Source: Halodesulfovibrio aestuarii DSM 17919 = ATCC 29578 (GTDB lineage Bacteria; Desulfobacterota; Desulfovibrionia; Desulfovibrionales; Desulfovibrionaceae). Taken from it: DNA of 64,000 nucleotides. The notes under the pieces were generated by a model. The model was not told the origin of the DNA and did not search any database. It was given only the letters and a program-made list of their open reading frames with translations. The stretch covers positions 434,001 to 498,000 of the forward strand of contig NZ_ARQF01000021.1 of the NCBI RefSeq assembly GCF_000384815.1, given 5' to 3'. Positions 8,803 through 17,009 of this stretch are shown one piece after another. Positions within the stretch are counted from its first letter, which is position 1. Each line of letters starts with the position of its first letter. The position numbers and the translations under genes are program-made.

Positions 8803-8999
8803 TGTGTAAAGAGCATGACGAAAAAATCTATCTGTTGGCAGAAAAACTGCGTCAGGCGATTGAGGAAGCGAAGGCGGATAAAGGTACGGCTGCCAAAGCA
8901 GCAGCCGTAGCTTTAAACGGGTTATCAAGAGATACGCATGTGCTTGTGACTATTCAGCTGTCTCCAGCAGTTTTTTATGAAGGGTTGAAACAAAAGTAG
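8802..8999 (+). CDS. Small early phage protein, unknown
   Basis: A 65-residue protein, largely predicted helix, with an Ala-rich centre (AKAAAVALNGL). ATG 8802 overlaps the stop of the Ner-like gene (TGATG) and follows GAGG at 8791-8794. No family is recognised. Its 3' end is overlapped by 50 bases by a possible gene on the opposite strand. Confidence 0.55.
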   Translation: MCKEHDEKIYLLAEKLRQAIEEAKADKGTAAKAAAVALNGLSRDTHVLVTIQLSPAVFYEGLKQK

Positions 9000-9141
9000 C
9001 GAATACTTTAGCTTGCCTTTCCGCCTCATTAACTTGGCCCTCGTGAGTTACGGTAACATTTTCGCTTGTTTCCCCATACGGGTTTTGGGCAAGCCAAAGC
9101 TCTTTAGCCACTGTAAGCAATACATCATCAGTTACTTTCAT
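8950..9141 (-). CDS. Possible small reverse-strand protein (63 aa)
   Basis: A minus-strand reading frame starting at ATG 9141 behind a good ribosome-binding site (AAGGA, 8-base spacing). The product is acidic and helical with no recognised motif. It runs against all neighbouring early genes and converges on the previous gene. An inverted repeat (9143-9157 and 9196-9210) lies just upstream, overlapping its ribosome-binding site. It is supported by the start signal and by the absence of any other gene in this 300-base gap. Confidence 0.4.
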   Translation of the reverse strand: MKVTDDVLLTVAKELWLAQNPYGETSENVTVTHEGQVNEAERQAKVFATFVSTLHKKLLETAE

Positions 9142-9142
9142 T

Positions 9143-9210
9143 TTCCGGTTCCTTTTGAGTTTAATGATTAAAGATACACGTTGGTTAAGGCATACCAAAA
9201 GGAGCCGGAA
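9143..9210. repeat. Inverted repeat upstream of the reverse-strand small gene
   Basis: TTCCGGTTCCTTTTG at 9143-9157 and CAAAAGGAGCCGGAA at 9196-9210 are complementary except for one wobble position. The 38-base spacer contains the palindrome TTAATGATTAA. It may be an operator or may fold over the ribosome-binding site of the minus-strand gene. Confidence 0.5.
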
Positions 9211-9306
9211 CTCACAAATTTCTGATTAGGCGACGGGGACACACATAACGGCGCGGGATAGCCTCCTGCGCCACTTAAAGAACTTTTGAACACAGGTAGT
9301 TATTTC

Positions 9307-11433
9307 ATGTTGAAAGAAGCATACACAACCAAAGAGCTTATGGTCGCGCTTACGATTAAGGCTGAATCGTCGATTACTCGCCGTGCCAAGCGTGAGTCAT
9401 GGCAAGCCCGCCCGCGTGTAGGGCGTGGCGGCGGTAGCGAATGGCTTGTGGCTTCTATGCCGGATGTGACCCGTACAGCGCTTGTGTCTGCGGAAGCCCG
9501 CCTTGCGGAGCAACGGACAGTGAAGCCGACTGTACCGACCCTTGCTACTGCTGGCGTAAGTGATGTGAAGCGTAAGAAAGCCTTAGCTCGTGCGGATATG
9601 GTTGCACTATATACAGATTGGCTTGCAAAGGCCGGACACGGAACAAAGGCAACGGCGCGTGATTCTTTTATACAAGCGTATAAGGGCGGTGCGTGGCCTC
9701 AGCTCCTTGAAGCATTGGGTTCTAAAGTTTCGTGGAAATCAATTGAGCGCTGGAAGGTCGGGCTTCGTAAAAATAAGACAGTTGTGGCTCTCGTAGACAG
9801 ACGTGGAGCAGGAAATGAGCAGCGTGCAAAAATGACTGAGGCACATGCAAAACTCCTTCTTAACGCGGTGCTTCAGCCAAACCATCCAACTGTTAGCTCT
9901 GCTATTCGGATGGCTACTTCAGCTATGAATGCTCAGCAGCTTGAAATACCCGCAGAGCGTACTATGCGTCGCTTCATTGCAATGTGGAAGGAAACCAACT
10001 TTGGCACTTGGGTTTATACCCGTGAAGGTAAAAAGGCGTGGAACGACAAAGCGGCTTTTTATATTGAACGCGATTACAGCTTGATTGAGGTAGGTGACAT
10101 AGTGGTCGCTGACGGGCATGTCCTCAACTTTGAGACACTTAACCCGTGGACAGGTAAAGCGCAGCGCATGGAACTCATTATGTGGTATGACATGAAATCA
10201 AACTGCCCGCTCGGGTGGGAAATCATGCCTACAGAAAACACCCAGTCTATTGCGGCAGCGTTCAGACGTGCGGTTATGACACTGGGTAAATATCCTCTTA
10301 TTGCCTATCTTGATAACGGTAAGGCGTTTCGCTCTAAATATTTCAACGGCGTAGACTTTCGCCAGACCGGAATAGCTGGGTTATTCCAAGATCTTGGTAT
10401 TCACACAATTTTCGCATGGCCTTACCACGGGCAATCCAAAACAGTTGAACGTTTTTTCGGCACATTGCATGAGCTGGAACAATGGGTGCCTTCTTATGTC
10501 GGTAACTCAATTGATGCAAAGCCCGCCCGCCTTAACAGGGGGGAACCTTTGCACCGTAAGGCATATGAGGCAGCCGGAGGACGCCCGCTTACCTTGGAAG
10601 AAACGCACTACATAGTTGCCAAATGGATAGACGATTACATTTCGCGTCCACAGCGCGGTCATCTTAATGGCAAGACTCCCGCAGAAGTTTTTATGCAAGG
10701 CAAAGGGGCAGGAGTTGATGAAACTAAGCTTCGTCATTTGATGATGGCAAAGGCGGTTCGGCAAGTTAGGCGTGAAGGAATCCGCTTCCTTAACGAGCGC
10801 TATTACGACGGGATGCTGCATGGCAGAACCCATCCGGTACAAATTAAGTATGATTTGCAAGACCCCTCATACATTCTTGTCTACAGCGAGGATGGCGGTG
10901 AGTTTCTTTGTAAAGCGCAGCGTCAGAATGCGTTGCACCCTGCCGCAAGCCTGCTCGGTACGGATCAGCACCGAGAGGAGCTGAAACAGGCAATCGACTT
11001 GAAGAAGCAACAAGAAAAAGACGCTTCTAGTATTGCCCGTCAAGTTCTTGCGGACTCGCTTGCGGATCAACGTAACCGTATGATTGTCGCTCAAAATGAG
11101 AAAATTGAGCCGAAGGCGCAAGAGGCTGCTCCTCTTTCACAGGCCAAGGTTCTCAGCATTGAGTCCGCCAAAAAGAAAGCGCAAGCCAAGCGCGAACAAG
11201 CACCAAGTTATGTCCCGCCTGCTGAGAAGCCTGAGATTGTTACCGAACTGGATAAGTACGATTACCTGTTCATGCTGTCAGTGAAAGAAGGGATTGTCCT
11301 GCGTGAAGCTGATCGGGAGTGGATGGAATATTACGAGAGCACCGAAGAGTACAAGCAGGTTGCTGCACCGCGTTACGAGCGGCTCCGTAAGCTTTATGAG
11401 AAGAACCGCCCGTGCGTGGCGCAAGCAAACTAA
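9307..11433 (+). CDS. Mu-type DDE transposase (MuA homologue)
   Basis: A 708-residue transposase that would cut and join the prophage ends for replicative transposition. An N-terminal winged-helix Mu DNA-binding domain (YTTKELMVALTIK...) is followed by helical domains and an RNase H-like core. The catalytic triad is visible as D269 (VADGH), D336 (YLDNG) and E381 (TVERFF). The first two fall at the same numbers as in Mu A, and the third is 11 residues earlier than Mu E392. A Mu-type beta-barrel and a charged C-terminal region, likely contacting the MuB-like partner, complete it. ATG 9307 is preferred to TTG 9286. Confidence 0.95.
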   Translation: MLKEAYTTKELMVALTIKAESSITRRAKRESWQARPRVGRGGGSEWLVASMPDVTRTALVSAEARLAEQRTVKPTVPTLATAGVSDVKRKKALARADMVALYTDWLAKAGHGTKATARDSFIQAYKGGAWPQLLEALGSKVSWKSIERWKVGLRKNKTVVALVDRRGAGNEQRAKMTEAHAKLLLNAVLQPNHPTVSSAIRMATSAMNAQQLEIPAERTMRRFIAMWKETNFGTWVYTREGKKAWNDKAAFYIERDYSLIEVGDIVVADGHVLNFETLNPWTGKAQRMELIMWYDMKSNCPLGWEIMPTENTQSIAAAFRRAVMTLGKYPLIAYLDNGKAFRSKYFNGVDFRQTGIAGLFQDLGIHTIFAWPYHGQSKTVERFFGTLHELEQWVPSYVGNSIDAKPARLNRGEPLHRKAYEAAGGRPLTLEETHYIVAKWIDDYISRPQRGHLNGKTPAEVFMQGKGAGVDETKLRHLMMAKAVRQVRREGIRFLNERYYDGMLHGRTHPVQIKYDLQDPSYILVYSEDGGEFLCKAQRQNALHPAASLLGTDQHREELKQAIDLKKQQEKDASSIARQVLADSLADQRNRMIVAQNEKIEPKAQEAAPLSQAKVLSIESAKKKAQAKREQAPSYVPPAEKPEIVTELDKYDYLFMLSVKEGIVLREADREWMEYYESTEEYKQVAAPRYERLRKLYEKNRPCVAQAN

Positions 11434-11443
11434 AGGATGAGTT

Positions 11444-12148
11444 ATGAGACGTGATGTTTTTATTGAAACCCGCAATGTGCTTGAATTCCGCCAGAAGGTG
11501 GGCTTCTTGGAAGACAACCTTAACGGTGAGCCGGGCTTTGCGCTTGTTTTCGGTCAGGCCGGACGAGGTAAAACAGAAACAACCCGCAACTATCACGCAA
11601 TGTCAGGAGGGGTGTTTCTGCGGGTGATGCAGGGATGGACTCAGAATTCGTTCCTGCAGGAGCTTTGTTATCAGGTTTGCGGCTTGCGCCCTCGTAACTC
11701 AGCAGCATGTAAGACGAGAATTATTGAGGCGTTGGACGCGTCCCCACAGACAATATTTGTGGATGAGGCTGACCGTCTGCACGTGGATCGTATTGAAGAC
11801 TTGCGCGATATCTTTGACACAACCGGAGTGCCAGTTGTGCTTATTGGTGAGGAAGAGTTACGGGGCTTGCTTGGAACTCGTCGCCGTATTTGGAGCCGCG
11901 TAAAGCAGGTTGTTGAGTTCGGTGCTGTTGCTGAAGAGGACGTAGCTTTCTTAGCGGATGAGGCAGCAGGGTTGAACATTTCACCTGAGGCGTGTGCTCA
12001 AATAGTGCGGTATGCCGACGGGGATTTCCGCCTCGTTTGGAGCTTTGTAGGGCACTTGGAAAAAGCGGCAAGAGCGCATGAAGTACATGACGTGAACGTT
12101 GCCCTTGTAGCTAAAGTTGCAAAACAAGTGGCTAGCTGGAGGCGGTAA
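11444..12148 (+). CDS. MuB-like AAA+ target-selection ATPase
   Basis: A 234-residue AAA+ ATPase with Walker A GQAGRGKTET and Walker B TIFVDEADRL. It follows the transposase gene by 10 bases with ribosome site AAAGGATGAG. MuB homologues form ATP-dependent filaments on target DNA, attract the transposase and give target immunity. Mu B itself has 312 residues. This version lacks the N-terminal HTH domain and belongs to the shorter AAA_22 type found in many Mu-like phages. Confidence 0.9.
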   Translation: MRRDVFIETRNVLEFRQKVGFLEDNLNGEPGFALVFGQAGRGKTETTRNYHAMSGGVFLRVMQGWTQNSFLQELCYQVCGLRPRNSAACKTRIIEALDASPQTIFVDEADRLHVDRIEDLRDIFDTTGVPVVLIGEEELRGLLGTRRRIWSRVKQVVEFGAVAEEDVAFLADEAAGLNISPEACAQIVRYADGDFRLVWSFVGHLEKAARAHEVHDVNVALVAKVAKQVASWRR

Positions 12149-12759
12149 TGAGTAACCGTAAAATGCCATTGCTGCGCGAGGCGGCAAGAAACCTAGGGAA
12201 AACTGAAGAAGTTTTTTCAAACAAGATGCTCTACGCGGCTCTTGGCGCGGATAGCGAAGCGGATAAAGACCGCATTCGTACACAGGCTTCTGCCCTTGTT
12301 CGTTCCGGTGAGTTGGTGCGGGTAACACGTGGGCAGTATCGCTACAATGCACAGGCTGCACCTTCAAGAGAAGCGGAAAAGATCACTCGCATGTGGCGAA
12401 CTCTTAAAACCTCTAAGCCCGGATTTTCAATTCAAGAACTGGCGAGGGTATCGGGCGCCGGCTATCATCACGCTGCTGGTTATATGCGCGCGCTTGAAAA
12501 GACGGAATATGTGCGGCGTGCCGGAAAGCAGGGAAACACCATTTTGTACCGGGCAACTGCAAAAGTGCGCCAGCAGCAACACGCCTTTCAGCCCCCAAAA
12601 GGTTTGTCAGACCCATTTGAAGTTGAAAAAGCCTGTTTGCATGAGTTGCTCGGTCTATTCATGCAGCGTGATCTGCATCAGCCAAAAGTAAAACAGCGTG
12701 TGGCAGAATTGAGCAAAACTATCCTGAATCGGTTTGAAGAGCAGGAAGAACATGTTTGA
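12148..12759 (+). CDS. Early phage protein with winged-helix features
   Basis: A 203-residue basic protein starting in the stop codon of the MuB-like gene. Residues about 15-65 and 75-125 each look like a winged helix (for example IRTQASALVRSGELVRVTRGQYRY and ELARVSGAGYHHAAGYMRALEKTEYVRR), so it probably contacts DNA. No Mu counterpart is recognised. Roles in replication or early regulation are guesses from position. Confidence 0.6.
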   Translation: MSNRKMPLLREAARNLGKTEEVFSNKMLYAALGADSEADKDRIRTQASALVRSGELVRVTRGQYRYNAQAAPSREAEKITRMWRTLKTSKPGFSIQELARVSGAGYHHAAGYMRALEKTEYVRRAGKQGNTILYRATAKVRQQQHAFQPPKGLSDPFEVEKACLHELLGLFMQRDLHQPKVKQRVAELSKTILNRFEEQEEHV

Positions 12760-12976
12760 TGGCCTTGAACTGTGTGCTCTAAAACGTCCTGATTTGCCCA
12801 CAATTAAAGTAAATAAAAAGTATATGCTGTGGGTGAAAATCGGCGGGGAATATCAACTTAAGGACGTACAGGTTAAGGCTATGCGGCAGACAAGCCGCAA
12901 CGCGTATGAAGTGGATGTGTTTGGATACGGCTTTCGTAAGACAGTAAGCACAAAAAAGCTACGGGAGAGAGTATGA
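12752..12976 (+). CDS. Small early phage protein, unknown
   Basis: A 74-residue basic protein, apparently mostly beta strand (KKYMLWVKIG, NAYEVDVFGYGFRKTV). ATG 12752 follows AGGAAG and overlaps the previous stop. No family is recognised. Confidence 0.6.
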   Translation: MFDGLELCALKRPDLPTIKVNKKYMLWVKIGGEYQLKDVQVKAMRQTSRNAYEVDVFGYGFRKTVSTKKLRERV

Positions 12977-13206
12977 GCGAAACAGCAAGACGTACAGGAA
13001 ATGTTGGTTGTTGTATTTCAGTTCCTAAAGGTCCCATTTCTGGAGCACTGCATACAAATTTGATTGAGATGGCAGTTCATATGCAGAGCCTCCCGCCGAA
13101 GTCTTTTGAAGTAGCAAACATCGCGTACAAGAACGCGCTGGCAGAAGTAGAGCGGGTTGCCGAACTGGAACAACAATTTAACGGCGAATTGCCGCAAACA
13201 GCATAG
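12973..13206 (+). CDS. Small early phage protein, unknown
   Basis: A 77-residue protein overlapping the previous gene by 4 bases. The N-terminus is polar with a CC pair, and the C-terminal half is a Glu/Leu-rich helix. It lies just before the DUF3164 gene in the early operon. Function unknown. Confidence 0.55.
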   Translation: MSETARRTGNVGCCISVPKGPISGALHTNLIEMAVHMQSLPPKSFEVANIAYKNALAEVERVAELEQQFNGELPQTA

Positions 13207-13214
13207 GGGAAATT

Positions 13215-13817
13215 ATGACACCAGAAGGATACATGGAAAACGCGCAAGGGCATCTTGTGCCAGTTGAGCAGGTGAAGCAGATAGACTTAGCTCGTCATGA
13301 GCTTGTGATGGAAAAGGTCGCTAAGGTTAAGGCTATGCAGGAGCAACTTGCCGCTCTTAAAGGCGAGATCATGAACGATGTGGAAGCGTTTGTGTCGCTC
13401 TCAGCAGAGCAATATGGCGTAAAACTTGGCGGTCAGAAGGGGAACGTATCCCTTATTTCATATGACGGACGCTACCAGATCAAGCGGCAGATCAGTGAGC
13501 ACTTGGATTTTGATGAGCGTCTTCAGGCCGCGAAGTCCCTCATTGATGAATGCCTGAAGGACTGGACTGAGGGCAGCCCCGGCGAACTGCGTGCGGTGGT
13601 GAATGATGCGTTTCAGGTGGACAAAGAAGGCAAGATAAATGTCGGTCGTATCCTCGGCCTGCGCCGTCTTCAGATTTCAGATGAGCGTTGGAAAAAGGCA
13701 ATGGAAGCTATTTCTGATTCTATCCGTGTGACCGGAACAAAAGCCTACTTTCGTGTGGGTGAGCGTAATGCAAGCGGTAAGATGGTGACAATTCCGCTGG
13801 ATATTGCAGCGTTGTAG
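13215..13817 (+). CDS. DUF3164 family phage protein
   Basis: A 200-residue protein with an N-terminal coiled segment (MEKVAKVKAMQEQLAALKGEI) and a C-terminal domain containing YDGRYQIKRQ and the INVGRILGLRRL stretch typical of DUF3164. This family is found almost only in Mu-like phages, between the transposition genes and gemA. Its biochemical role is not known. It starts behind AGGGGAAATT and is followed 8 bases later by another small gene. Confidence 0.8.
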   Translation: MTPEGYMENAQGHLVPVEQVKQIDLARHELVMEKVAKVKAMQEQLAALKGEIMNDVEAFVSLSAEQYGVKLGGQKGNVSLISYDGRYQIKRQISEHLDFDERLQAAKSLIDECLKDWTEGSPGELRAVVNDAFQVDKEGKINVGRILGLRRLQISDERWKKAMEAISDSIRVTGTKAYFRVGERNASGKMVTIPLDIAAL

Positions 13818-13825
13818 GAGGGGCC

Positions 13826-14089
13826 ATGTCGCAATCTTTTTATATGTCAGACGCTCTTGCAGCTATTGCGGTCTCCTTAGCTCAACTACCTCAAAAAGGA
13901 ACAACACTTGTCTTTTCTGCCGTGGTTGTTGACGAAGATGGAAAGGCTCATTCAAAAATTAACATTAAAAAACAATCAGACGCTCAGATGTTAGAAGCAA
14001 TGGAGTTTATGCAGGCGTCATTGGATAAAGCGAAGCAGGATTTAGAGTTGGCAAATAGCAACTCCGCCCCTGCAATATCCTACCAGTAA
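13826..14089 (+). CDS. Small early phage protein, unknown
   Basis: An 87-residue acidic protein with a strong ribosome site (AGGAGGGGCC). A short beta segment (TTLVFSAVVVDEDGKAH) is followed by a helix. No family is recognised. Confidence 0.55.
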   Translation: MSQSFYMSDALAAIAVSLAQLPQKGTTLVFSAVVVDEDGKAHSKINIKKQSDAQMLEAMEFMQASLDKAKQDLELANSNSAPAISYQ

Positions 14090-14189
14090 AATATGCGAAA
14101 CTGTCCGCCCAGTGCTAAATGGGGTGCAACCACGGGCAGTCACCGGAATGTGGCGGTTCCGGTCTGATGAGCAGCCAGAGGAAAGATTT

Positions 14190-14387
14190 ATGATTTGGTC
14201 AGGGTTAAAAAAGTGTTGTGAAATTGCATATTGGTCATGGGTCGCTTTTTCGGCAATTATGATGCTGAGAAGTTACGAGTCCCCCCTTTCTTTATTCGAG
14301 CTTGCTGTTGGAACTCTATATACTTCGCTTTTGCTGTTTGCGACATTCTGTCTGTTCGAAGAATTTCGGGCTATGTGGGAACGCTAG
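14190..14387 (+). CDS. Small phage membrane protein
   Basis: A 65-residue protein with two hydrophobic segments (about residues 12-28 and 38-55) and an aromatic-rich sequence. ATG 14190 is chosen because AGAGGAAAG precedes it. Its place inside the early region, away from the lysis genes, argues against a primary holin. A superinfection or envelope role is possible but unproven. Confidence 0.5.
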   Translation: MIWSGLKKCCEIAYWSWVAFSAIMMLRSYESPLSLFELAVGTLYTSLLLFATFCLFEEFRAMWER

Positions 14388-14388
14388 T

Positions 14389-14814
14389 ATGAGTATGTCA
14401 GAACAGGATTGGAAACGCGCTGAAGAAGCCCTCAGTATGTTTTCCCCAATTTATTTGAAGTGCGACGGGTATACGTTAGCGGTTCAAGAAGTACGTTTGG
14501 GAAATCGAGTTGTTATAACTTGGTTTGTAGAAGGCTTTTTCAAAGGGGCATGGCTGCTTAATGATTGTGAGGAGCGCAGGCGCTTCGCCCGATGTTTGAA
14601 ACGTTATGCTTACCCAACAAAAATTCGGACTGCATTTAAAAAATTAAGCAAGAAGATGCAAAAGGAGATGGATATTGATCCAGATAAAAGGATCAATGTT
14701 TATGAGCCAAACTGGACTTCTTTTGCAGCCTTTAAACGTCATTTGAAAGCTAATAACAAAGAAATTTCTATCATCAGCCTGACTGGCTACCTTCCGGATC
14801 AGGAGGCCGTATGA
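14389..14814 (+). CDS. Early phage protein, unknown
   Basis: A 141-residue protein starting two bases after the previous stop. Aromatic-rich beta segments (VVITWFVEGFFKGAWLL) are followed by a basic helical half (RTAFKKLSKKMQKEM). It overlaps the gemA-like gene by four bases. No known family is recognised. Confidence 0.5.
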   Translation: MSMSEQDWKRAEEALSMFSPIYLKCDGYTLAVQEVRLGNRVVITWFVEGFFKGAWLLNDCEERRRFARCLKRYAYPTKIRTAFKKLSKKMQKEMDIDPDKRINVYEPNWTSFAAFKRHLKANNKEISIISLTGYLPDQEAV

Positions 14815-15245
14815 GCCGAAAAGCAGAATTAGCAAAAATTCATATGGGCAAAAAACAGCTTGGGCTTGATGATGAAACGTACCGTAATATGCTGAGTGAC
14901 ATGTTTGGTGTGACCAGCGCGGGAAAGTTGGATTTCAGGCAGCGTTATCGTTTGCTACGCCATATGGAAGAACGTGGTGTTGAGTTTACCAGCAAGAATA
15001 AATCGTCTGCAAAGCCGAAAGAAGACTTTTATGTCATCCCGGACAATGTTCCGCACGTGCAGCAGAAACGCTACATTCTCGCGCTATGGAAAAAGCTCGG
15101 TTGGAAGATGAGCGGTATTGATACCCGAATGAAAAAGCAGTTCGGCGTGGATAGCCTCATATGGCTCAACGATCAAGCCGCGTTACAGACAATTGCAAAG
15201 GATCTTGTGAATCGCTGTAACGCGCGCGGAATTGATGTTGAGTAG
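14811..15245 (+). CDS. gemA: GemA-like protein (Mu gp16, DUF1018)
   Basis: A 144-residue protein with the DUF1018 pattern: KAELAKIHMGKKQLGLDDETYRNML near the N-terminus and KRYILALWKKLGWK in the second half. In Mu, GemA modulates host gene expression and supercoiling at the early-to-middle transition. Its position at the end of the early block is the same here. The start overlaps the preceding stop by four bases. Confidence 0.85.
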   Translation: MSRKAELAKIHMGKKQLGLDDETYRNMLSDMFGVTSAGKLDFRQRYRLLRHMEERGVEFTSKNKSSAKPKEDFYVIPDNVPHVQQKRYILALWKKLGWKMSGIDTRMKKQFGVDSLIWLNDQAALQTIAKDLVNRCNARGIDVE

Positions 15246-15566
15246 ATGCAGATTAGTCCTCAATTTGAAGAGCTGGCAGGGCAGATTAGAGAGCAGTTCG
15301 GCACCATTCACAACTTTTGTAAGCAACACGATACTACGCTGAACCGCTCAACTGTTTATATGGTGTTGCGTGGCGTGTATGCTGGAAATGTGGAGCGTCA
15401 GCAGGAGCGAATAGAAGCCGCCTTACATAGCCGCCAGCGTGATGAACAAATTTTTGCGGCAATAAAGCAGGTTGCTTGTAGCCGCTGCTCAGTAATCAGA
15501 ACACAATGCAACAAATGCGATAAGCTCTTTATGGCACAGGCTCAAGCCGTGCTGGAGGTGGTATGA
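15246..15566 (+). CDS. HTH-like phage protein with C-terminal cysteine cluster
   Basis: A 106-residue protein beginning immediately after the gemA stop. The N-terminal half resembles a small HTH (FCKQHDTTLNRSTVYMVLRGVY). The C-terminal half contains four cysteines in CSRC-X7-CNKC spacing, which suggests a zinc-binding knuckle. Together they suggest a nucleic-acid-binding regulator. This position in Mu-like phages is often held by Mor-type activators, but no Mor similarity is visible. Confidence 0.5.
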   Translation: MQISPQFEELAGQIREQFGTIHNFCKQHDTTLNRSTVYMVLRGVYAGNVERQQERIEAALHSRQRDEQIFAAIKQVACSRCSVIRTQCNKCDKLFMAQAQAVLEVV

Positions 15567-15997
15567 ATAGCACATTATGCCGAGTCATGGCAAAGATGAT
15601 GATTGATGGATTTCGCCCGTATGGTGGAGAAATTGATGCCGGGGTGTACGCGAAGCTAGGCTGCAAGGATAGCTCCCGCGCATATTGGCTTCACCGTTGG
15701 CCTATCCTGCATTGTCTTGGTTGTAAGAAGCGCTGCACCCCTAAGAGTACAAACGGCTTTCAGGTGCCCATGAAGTTTCCGGCGGTGCAGGAGCGAGGTA
15801 AATTTTCGTTGTTGCCTGAAGAGATGCTCAGGACAAAGAAGCTCCTGCGCGTTGATGAGGCCGCGTATTGCTTGAGCCTTTCTGAAGCCACTGTACGTAG
15901 GCTTGTAGATGAGGGGGTGCTTGTGCGGCATGTGCGGCTGCCAATTCGCATTACAGCTGAGAGCGTCCAAGAGGAAATGGAAAGGGTAGATTGGTAA
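15563..15997 (+). CDS. Excisionase-like HTH phage protein, possible middle/late regulator
   Basis: A 144-residue protein overlapping the preceding gene by four bases. The C-terminal 60 residues (LRVDEAAYCLSLSEATVRRLVDEG...) form a helix-turn-helix of the excisionase/MerR (HTH_17) kind. The N-terminal part holds a CLGCKKRC cysteine group. It is the last gene before a 120-base gap that precedes the lysis and morphogenesis block, so it may activate the next transcription unit. Direct evidence for that role is lacking. Confidence 0.55.
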   Translation: MNSTLCRVMAKMMIDGFRPYGGEIDAGVYAKLGCKDSSRAYWLHRWPILHCLGCKKRCTPKSTNGFQVPMKFPAVQERGKFSLLPEEMLRTKKLLRVDEAAYCLSLSEATVRRLVDEGVLVRHVRLPIRITAESVQEEMERVDW

Positions 15998-16082
15998 CTA
16001 TCTCGTATTTTAATATCATCTCCCTACAAAATTTCATTTTCCTGATTAGCCTAGTTTCCCGACATACCATACAAAACACATT

Positions 16083-16134
16083 ACGCTGCATACCATCACT
16101 TTAATAAAGGAAGGACGGTATGCAGCGTTTTTTA
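16083..16134 (+). promoter_or_regulatory. Terminator-like hairpin over the endolysin start codon
   Basis: ACGCTGCATACC (16083-16094) and GGTATGCAGCGT (16117-16128) are perfect 12-bp complements, followed by TTTTTT. The loop holds the AAGGAAGG ribosome-binding site, and the 3' arm includes the ATG start at 16120. Folded, the RNA would either terminate transcription or bury the start codon, so it can act as an attenuator for lysis and downstream genes. The region 15998-16082 has no gene. Confidence 0.65.
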
Positions 16135-16593
16135 TTGTCCCCTAATTTCTATTTGGACGAGTTTTGTCGCAGTCAGACGGCAGAACGAATGGGGCGCCCT
16201 ATCATTGTAGAGCCGGGGGCTGAGATTCAGGAGAATCTTCAGCACCTGTGCGTCACACTTGTGCAGCCCTTGCGCGATGAGCTTGGTGTACCCATCATTG
16301 TCACCAGCGGTTATCGCCCTGAGTGGCTGAATGAGTATATCGGGGGTAGCCCAACCAGCGACCATATTAAAGGGCTTGCTGGTGATCTTATTGTGCCGGG
16401 TCTCCCTCCATTGCAGGTGGCGCAGACTATTGTGCGTCTCAACCTACCTTTTAAGCAGGTAATCCATGAGTACGGTTCATGGGTACACGCCTCTGTTCCG
16501 TGCATTGGTGATGCCCCATTACGGCAACAGCTGACTATAACTCGTGGGTGCAACCGGCAACTCGTCCGCGCTGGCCTCCTTCCCGTTACTTAA
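16120..16593 (+). CDS. Phage endolysin, peptidase M15 family
   Basis: A 157-residue protein with the M15A metallopeptidase pattern: TSGYRPEWLN, the zinc/active-site segment SDHIKGLAGDL (His and Asp ligands) and a second histidine in WVHASV. M15 enzymes cut peptide cross-links of peptidoglycan. In phages of this type they act as endolysins. The next two genes encode membrane proteins suitable as holins. The ATG lies inside the 3' arm of a perfect hairpin, which suggests control of expression. Confidence 0.85.
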   Translation: MQRFLLSPNFYLDEFCRSQTAERMGRPIIVEPGAEIQENLQHLCVTLVQPLRDELGVPIIVTSGYRPEWLNEYIGGSPTSDHIKGLAGDLIVPGLPPLQVAQTIVRLNLPFKQVIHEYGSWVHASVPCIGDAPLRQQLTITRGCNRQLVRAGLLPVT

Positions 16594-16605
16594 GAGAGGA
16601 ATCTT

Positions 16606-17007
16606 ATGTCTCGTTTTCTTGATTTTTTCCGAGCAAACCATTTTGAATTACTGATTGTTGTTGTGGCATTCGCGCTGTGCGTTGTTCTTAGCTGGATTGC
16701 TAAAGTGGAGTTTGCGTGGTCGTGGTGGTGCTATCCGTTTGTCGCTGTTTATGCCGTTACGTTGGCAGCGTTAGTGTTTCTTTGTGCTCTGGGGAAGAAA
16801 GAAGTCTTGAAGAACCTGAAATCCATGTGGTGCTATTTCCCGTGGCGCACGGTAATAGTTGCCTGCCTTATTGCGGCGGGATGCTATTGGTGCATGGTGG
16901 TATGGTTTGGGCTTGGGGCTGCTGAGGCGGCAACCTTAATCACTGCTGGCGTGGTTTGGTTCTTCACCTTTTGGCAGGCTCTCTGTCTCATTATACGGGT
17001 GCAGTAG
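16606..17007 (+). CDS. Phage membrane protein, possible holin
   Basis: A 133-residue, very hydrophobic protein with about four transmembrane helices (about residues 13-32, 40-62, 80-98 and 103-128). It lies 12 bases after the endolysin gene behind GAGAGGAATC. Size and context suggest a holin or pinholin, but no holin family motif is recognised. Confidence 0.6.
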   Translation: MSRFLDFFRANHFELLIVVVAFALCVVLSWIAKVEFAWSWWCYPFVAVYAVTLAALVFLCALGKKEVLKNLKSMWCYFPWRTVIVACLIAAGCYWCMVVWFGLGAAEAATLITAGVVWFFTFWQALCLIIRVQ

Positions 17008-17009
17008 GC

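Noticed and set aside
11671-11979. Reverse-strand frame opposite the MuB-like gene
   Set aside because: Composition (Ser, Arg, Thr rich) is that of an antisense shadow, and the forward frame has clear AAA+ motifs.
14093-14167. A 24-codon frame between two early phage genes
   Set aside because: No ribosome site and too short to judge. The downstream gene has its own strong ribosome site at 14177-14185.
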